Source: Dehalococcoidia bacterium (GTDB taxonomy: Bacteria; Chloroflexota; Dehalococcoidia; Lucifugimonadales; Lucifugimonadaceae). Taken from it: DNA of 8,812 nt. A program made the translations under genes and the position numbers. How positions within the stretch are numbered: the first letter of the stretch is position 1; each line of letters starts with the position of its first letter. The notes below the pieces were generated by a model. The model made no database searches and had not been told where the DNA came from. It saw only the letters and a list, made by a program, of their open reading frames with translations. Of the stretch, positions 5,899-8,812 are shown in pieces. The stretch is taken from positions 1-8,812 of the forward strand of contig JAAXHR010000256.1 of assembly GCA_012270805.1 (NCBI GenBank). Reading direction: 5' to 3'.

Positions 5899-6816
5899 TC
5901 AGTCTAGGCGTATCCGGGGATCAAGCTGGGCGTATAGGAGGTCAACGATGAGGTTGAGCAGGATGTAGAAGGACGAGAAGAGGATGACGATGGCGCTGAG
6001 CACCGGAAAGTCGTTGTTTTTGATGGATTGGACAGCCAATCTTCCGACGCCGGGCCAAGCGAAGACGGTTTCGACGACGACAGTGCCGGTTAAAAATGCG
6101 GCGAAGATAAGAGCCGCAACAGTGAGGGGTGGAATGATGGCGTTTCGGAAACCGTGGATCCAAACGATTTTGCCGTAAGAGACTCCTTTGGCTCTCGCGA
6201 GCTTGATGTATTCACTGTCTAGAACGTTGAGCATCGCGCCACGAGTGATGCGCATCAGGCCGGCCGCAGGCAACCATCCGAGCGCGATTGCGGGCATGAT
6301 GAAGTGGTTCCAACCTTCATTGCGACTCGAAGGAAGCCATCCCAGCTGCAATGAGAAGACTAGGATCATCATTATTCCGATCCAGAAGACCGGGACCGAT
6401 TGACCAAGTAAGGCGAACCCCCTGACGCCGTAATCGACAATCGACCCGCGCTTCACGGCAGATATGACGCCCATCGGGATTCCGATGAGGATGGCAACAC
6501 CGAAAGCGACGCCACCTAGTTGCACGGTGTTTGGGACTCTTTCGCCGACGAGACGGATGCTCGGGATGTTGTAGTACAAGGACTCGCCAAAGTCGCCTTG
6601 CAGCACGTCCCACAACCATACTCCGTACTGGACGTAAAGAGGTTTATCCAATCCCATTCGCTCGCCCCAAGCGTCCCAGGCCTCAGGCGTGGCGTATTCA
6701 TCAAGATAGATGTTGCGAGGGTCACCGGCGGCGCGGGACAGGCCGAAGACGACGATCGTAATCAGCAACACGATCGCTGCTCCGAAGGCTAAACGGTTAA
6801 CGATGATTCGCCACAT
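5899..6816 (-). CDS. ABC transporter permease, DppB/OppB type (peptide/nickel family)
   Basis: The first inner-membrane permease of the importer, 305 residues, normal for the family. The N-terminal helix (5-27) is followed by the periplasmic part with RMGLDKPLYVQYGVWLWDVL and GDFGESL (74-80), a hallmark of DppB/OppB proteins. Further helices lie at about 97-120, 133-157, 172-190, 229-250 and 273-295. The cytoplasmic EAA loop is at 203-230 (YIKLARAKGVSYGKIVWIHGFRNAIIPP region), and VVVETVFAWPGVGRL (246-260) and a terminal LDPRIRLD also fit. The ATG at 6816 gives the expected N-terminus. No clear ribosome-binding site precedes it, and an 11-base near-palindrome TTGTTCAACAA (6822-6832, plus-strand reading) lies where one would be expected. 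It pairs with the DppC-like permease downstream to form the membrane channel. Confidence 0.94.
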   Translation of the reverse strand: MWRIIVNRLAFGAAIVLLITIVVFGLSRAAGDPRNIYLDEYATPEAWDAWGERMGLDKPLYVQYGVWLWDVLQGDFGESLYYNIPSIRLVGERVPNTVQLGGVAFGVAILIGIPMGVISAVKRGSIVDYGVRGFALLGQSVPVFWIGIMMILVFSLQLGWLPSSRNEGWNHFIMPAIALGWLPAAGLMRITRGAMLNVLDSEYIKLARAKGVSYGKIVWIHGFRNAIIPPLTVAALIFAAFLTGTVVVETVFAWPGVGRLAVQSIKNNDFPVLSAIVILFSSFYILLNLIVDLLYAQLDPRIRLD

Positions 6817-6859
6817 GGTCGTTGTTCAACAATCGGTAAGACTGCAGGGATCCTATTTT

Positions 6860-6948
6860 CGACATGCGGTGGCCATCCATTTTCTGGAACCCGAAACCCG
6901 ATGCAGGATGGCCACCGCATGTCGGCCGGCTGATTCGCCGGCCGACAT
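6860..6948. repeat. Paired inverted repeats (19 bp and 12 bp) sharing six bases, between binding-protein and permease genes
   Basis: The first inverted repeat has perfect 19-base arms, 6860-6878 and 6906-6924 (CGACATGCGGTGGCCATCC and its reverse complement), with a 27-base loop. The second has perfect 12-base arms, ATGTCGGCCGGC (6919-6930) and GCCGGCCGACAT (6937-6948), with loop TGATTC. The two share ATGTCG (6919-6924), so both full stems cannot form at once. In the direction of transcription (minus strand) the 12-bp hairpin begins 13 bases after the binding-protein stop, and the 19-bp hairpin ends 43 bases before the permease start. No T-run follows on the transcribed strand, so it is not a classical terminator. 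By analogy with other binding-protein-dependent transport operons, it may protect the upstream mRNA so that binding protein is made in excess over permease. It may also be a dispersed genomic repeat. Confidence 0.85.
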
Positions 6949-6961
6949 TAAGTTCCTCGCC

Positions 6962-8812
6962 CTATCTCAGAACGATCGTGTCTGGGCTGTTAAAGCCGCC
7001 AAACGTTTCGGTGTATGGCATCCATTCAATGACGTCGGGCGATACTGCGTACAGCTGGCTTTGTCGCACCATCGACATTACCAACGAAGTCTGTGCAAGC
7101 CAATCGGTGAGGAAGATGTTGTTCTCGATGCGTTTCTGTGCGTCGGTCTCAACCAAGTTCGCCCAATAGGTCTTCTCGAGTATGTCGTTTGGCAGTTCAA
7201 TGCCGCGGTTGGCGCCGCCTTTTGCGGCCGTCATCAAGCGTCCCTTTGGCTCGTCGAAGTAGCCCAAGTTCATGTGGTGATACAGCGGTATGTCGATGGT
7301 TCGTCCGATGAGGGTCGGACGGCGGCCCGAGTATGCAGTTGCCTCGATTTCGACGTTCAAGTTCAGGTTGGCAGCCCACTGTAGGACGGCAGCTTCTGCG
7401 ATGTCGAACGGGAGGGAGCCGGAGTCTGGGGTCAGCCATGCAGGCATTGTGAAACCTTCAGGGACACCTGCCTCGGCCATCAATGCGCGTGCGCCTTCAG
7501 GGTCGAACGGGACTTCCCACTCGGGTTTCCACAACGGGTCGTTACTGGTGAATCCGGTGAAGGTGTAGTGCGGCGGGTAGAGGCCTTGTCCGATAACTTC
7601 ATTGATCGCAACACGGTCCACGGCCATGCTCAATGCGCGTCGGAACTTGTTGCCGCGTTCCATTGACGCAGGATCGCTAGGATCGCTGATCCAAGGGTGA
7701 TCGTCGTCGGGTTTCCAGCCTTCCCGCGGGAACTCTGTTGAAGGGTCTACCGGGTCTGATGTCTGCCAGAAGTTGCCACCCATGTAGATGTGCAGGGTCT
7801 GGCCTTCACCTAGGGGTTGGACGCGCGAACCTTCTACCTGCTGAGTGGCCTCAAGCACGAATTGTGCCGACATAACGGAGATGTGGACTTCGTCGTTAAC
7901 GAAAGCCGCAACTCGTGTCGCAGGTTCGGGAATAGCAACCATCCGCATGGCTTCAATCGACGGCACTTTTCGATAGTGGTCAGTGACGGCCCTGAACTCG
8001 ATGAAGTTGTCGGCTTCGCCTTCGATCATCTCGAACGGACCTTGTCCGATCTTTCTTCCGCCGGTATCTGCGCCGAGTTCGTCGATGGCGCGTTTCGAGG
8101 TCGCGGTCAGCGTGTTTCGCCAGACGTTGGAAGTCTCGAGTAGCCATACCGGGCTTAGAGTCGCGCCCTCTTTGACGTGCATGATGACAGTGTTGTCGTC
8201 AACGGCTTCCCAAGATCCTTGATACTCGCCGACGAAACCGGATCGTCCGTTGGTGTTGCCTTCGCGCAGGGCGTCGTTGAAGGACCATGCGACGTCTTCA
8301 GCGCTCAACTCTCCAAAACCGTGATGGAATTGGACACCGTCGCGGATGTTGAACGTGATCGAGCGCGCGTCGGCGGCTACAGTCCATCCGTTGGCGATGC
8401 TGATTGCCGGGTTGAATGCGCCGCGTTGGGGTATCGGGGCCGGGTCAGCGTAGATGATGGCGTCCGCCACACCTATATAGTCACTCGTGTACGAGTCGTA
8501 CGGTGAACTTGTGAACCAACCGGCTCCGATGTCGGGCGATACGAAGACCAATTTGCCTGATTGCGTCGTCGGCGCTTCGACGACCGCAGTTGCCGCGGCT
8601 TGGACTTCGGCGCCTGCGCCAGCTCCGTAGGCCTCGGCAGTCGCGGTCACGACTACTTCAACCTCGACCTCGCGGGTTACCTCAACCTCGACCTGCACCT
8701 CTTTCTCAACTAACTTCTCAACCTCTTTTTCGACGACAACGGTCTGGATAACGGTCTCGCCAGCCACTTCGACTTCCCTCTCCACCACAACAGTTTGGAT
8801 GACGGTCTCGCC
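6962..8812 (-). CDS. ABC transporter solute-binding protein, family 5 (peptide/nickel type), 5' end outside window
   Basis: Extracytoplasmic binding protein that would deliver the substrate to the DppB/DppC-like permeases downstream. 616 residues are visible. The frame is open to the window edge, so the start and any signal peptide or lipobox are not seen; the GTG at 8788 is internal to the repeat and not a credible start. Residues 1-61 of the visible part are a Val/Glu-rich linker with two copies of GETVIQTVVVE at a 17-residue period, then VEKEV, VEVEV and TREVEVEVVVTATAEA. An Ala/Gly-rich stretch follows, and the binding domain starts near residue 85. It shows the family-5 pattern: NPAISIANGWTVAADARSIT, FNIRDGVQFHHG.GELSAEDVAWSFNDA, then FRRALSMAVDRVAINEVIGQG and PFDPEGARALMAEAGVPEGF. 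The ligand is not predictable; oligopeptides, nickel complexes and sugars are all bound in this family. Confidence 0.93.
   Translation of the reverse strand, partial: GETVIQTVVVEREVEVAGETVIQTVVVEKEVEKLVEKEVQVEVEVTREVEVEVVVTATAEAYGAGAGAEVQAAATAVVEAPTTQSGKLVFVSPDIGAGWFTSSPYDSYTSDYIGVADAIIYADPAPIPQRGAFNPAISIANGWTVAADARSITFNIRDGVQFHHGFGELSAEDVAWSFNDALREGNTNGRSGFVGEYQGSWEAVDDNTVIMHVKEGATLSPVWLLETSNVWRNTLTATSKRAIDELGADTGGRKIGQGPFEMIEGEADNFIEFRAVTDHYRKVPSIEAMRMVAIPEPATRVAAFVNDEVHISVMSAQFVLEATQQVEGSRVQPLGEGQTLHIYMGGNFWQTSDPVDPSTEFPREGWKPDDDHPWISDPSDPASMERGNKFRRALSMAVDRVAINEVIGQGLYPPHYTFTGFTSNDPLWKPEWEVPFDPEGARALMAEAGVPEGFTMPAWLTPDSGSLPFDIAEAAVLQWAANLNLNVEIEATAYSGRRPTLIGRTIDIPLYHHMNLGYFDEPKGRLMTAAKGGANRGIELPNDILEKTYWANLVETDAQKRIENNIFLTDWLAQTSLVMSMVRQSQLYAVSPDVIEWMPYTETFGGFNSPDTIVLR
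8702..8812 (-). repeat. Repeat-coded Val/Glu-rich linker with a 51-base duplication
   Basis: Within the binding-protein gene, ACGGTCTCGCC at 8751-8761 recurs at 8802-8812, exactly 51 bases apart, and the bases to the left of each copy also match closely (CAACGGTCTGGATA versus CAACAGTTTGGATG). At protein level this is a 17-residue unit starting GETVIQTVVVE, present at least twice and running off the window edge. Shorter VEKEV and VEVEV units follow. The segment probably forms an extended or coiled spacer between the membrane anchor and the binding domain. Confidence 0.75.

Noticed and set aside
6710..7384. Plus-strand open frame of 224 residues crossing the paired inverted repeats
   Set aside because: It runs antisense through the ends of two well-supported genes and through the hairpins, shows no domain pattern and lacks a convincing start signal.
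8702..8812. Start of the binding protein at GTG 8788
   Set aside because: The frame stays open to the window edge with an in-frame copy of the same repeat unit beyond it, and there is no signal peptide after 8788. The true start lies outside.
1..8812. A new defence, mobile or biosynthetic system
   Set aside because: All sizeable genes belong to recognised housekeeping or transport families. No integrase, transposase, toxin-antitoxin, nuclease or nucleotide-signalling gene is visible.

Overview
The window looks like chromosomal DNA from a free-living bacterium, most likely a Chloroflexota member of the Dehalococcoidia/SAR202 kind. The best clue is the solute-binding protein at the right end. 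Between its missing N-terminus and its binding domain lies a long Val/Glu-rich repeat linker (VEKEV, VEVEV, TREVEV), a style I associate with Chloroflexota ABC transporter binding proteins. The der-plsY-gpsA order and the palindromic intergenic repeats agree with this, but the phylum is an inference from style, not a search result.

Left part, plus strand (1-4927). The window opens inside the C-terminal half of a DUF35-type OB-fold protein, a partner of acyl-CoA-acting enzymes. A small two-helix membrane protein of unknown function follows. Next comes a gene-free stretch of about 310 bases made largely of palindromic repeat fragments. Then come argF (ornithine carbamoyltransferase, with an unusual active-site motif), a spacer holding three tandem CCCTCTCCC-type hairpins, and a tight run of housekeeping genes: der (ribosome-assembly GTPase), plsY (glycerol-3-phosphate acyltransferase) and gpsA (glycerol-3-phosphate dehydrogenase). 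GpsA makes sn-glycerol-3-phosphate from dihydroxyacetone phosphate, and PlsY acylates it to lysophosphatidate. The pair therefore supplies the first steps of bacterial ester-linked phospholipid synthesis, with der in the same transcript.

Right part, minus strand (4958-8812), convergent with gpsA across 30 bases. Read in its own direction, this is a peptide/nickel-type ABC import operon: a family-5 solute-binding protein (cut at its 5' end by the window edge), a DppB-like permease and a DppC-like permease. No ATPase gene is present. Between the binding-protein gene and the permeases sits a striking pair of perfect inverted repeats (19 bp and 12 bp) that share six bases. It probably acts as an mRNA stabilising or processing element, or is a genomic palindromic repeat.

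I found no RNA genes, CRISPR array, transposase, phage gene or obvious defence system. The points worth a second look are the HDMP motif in the carbamoyltransferase, the overlapping hairpins in the transporter operon, the repeat-built intergenic regions, the small membrane protein and the 51-base duplication in the linker.
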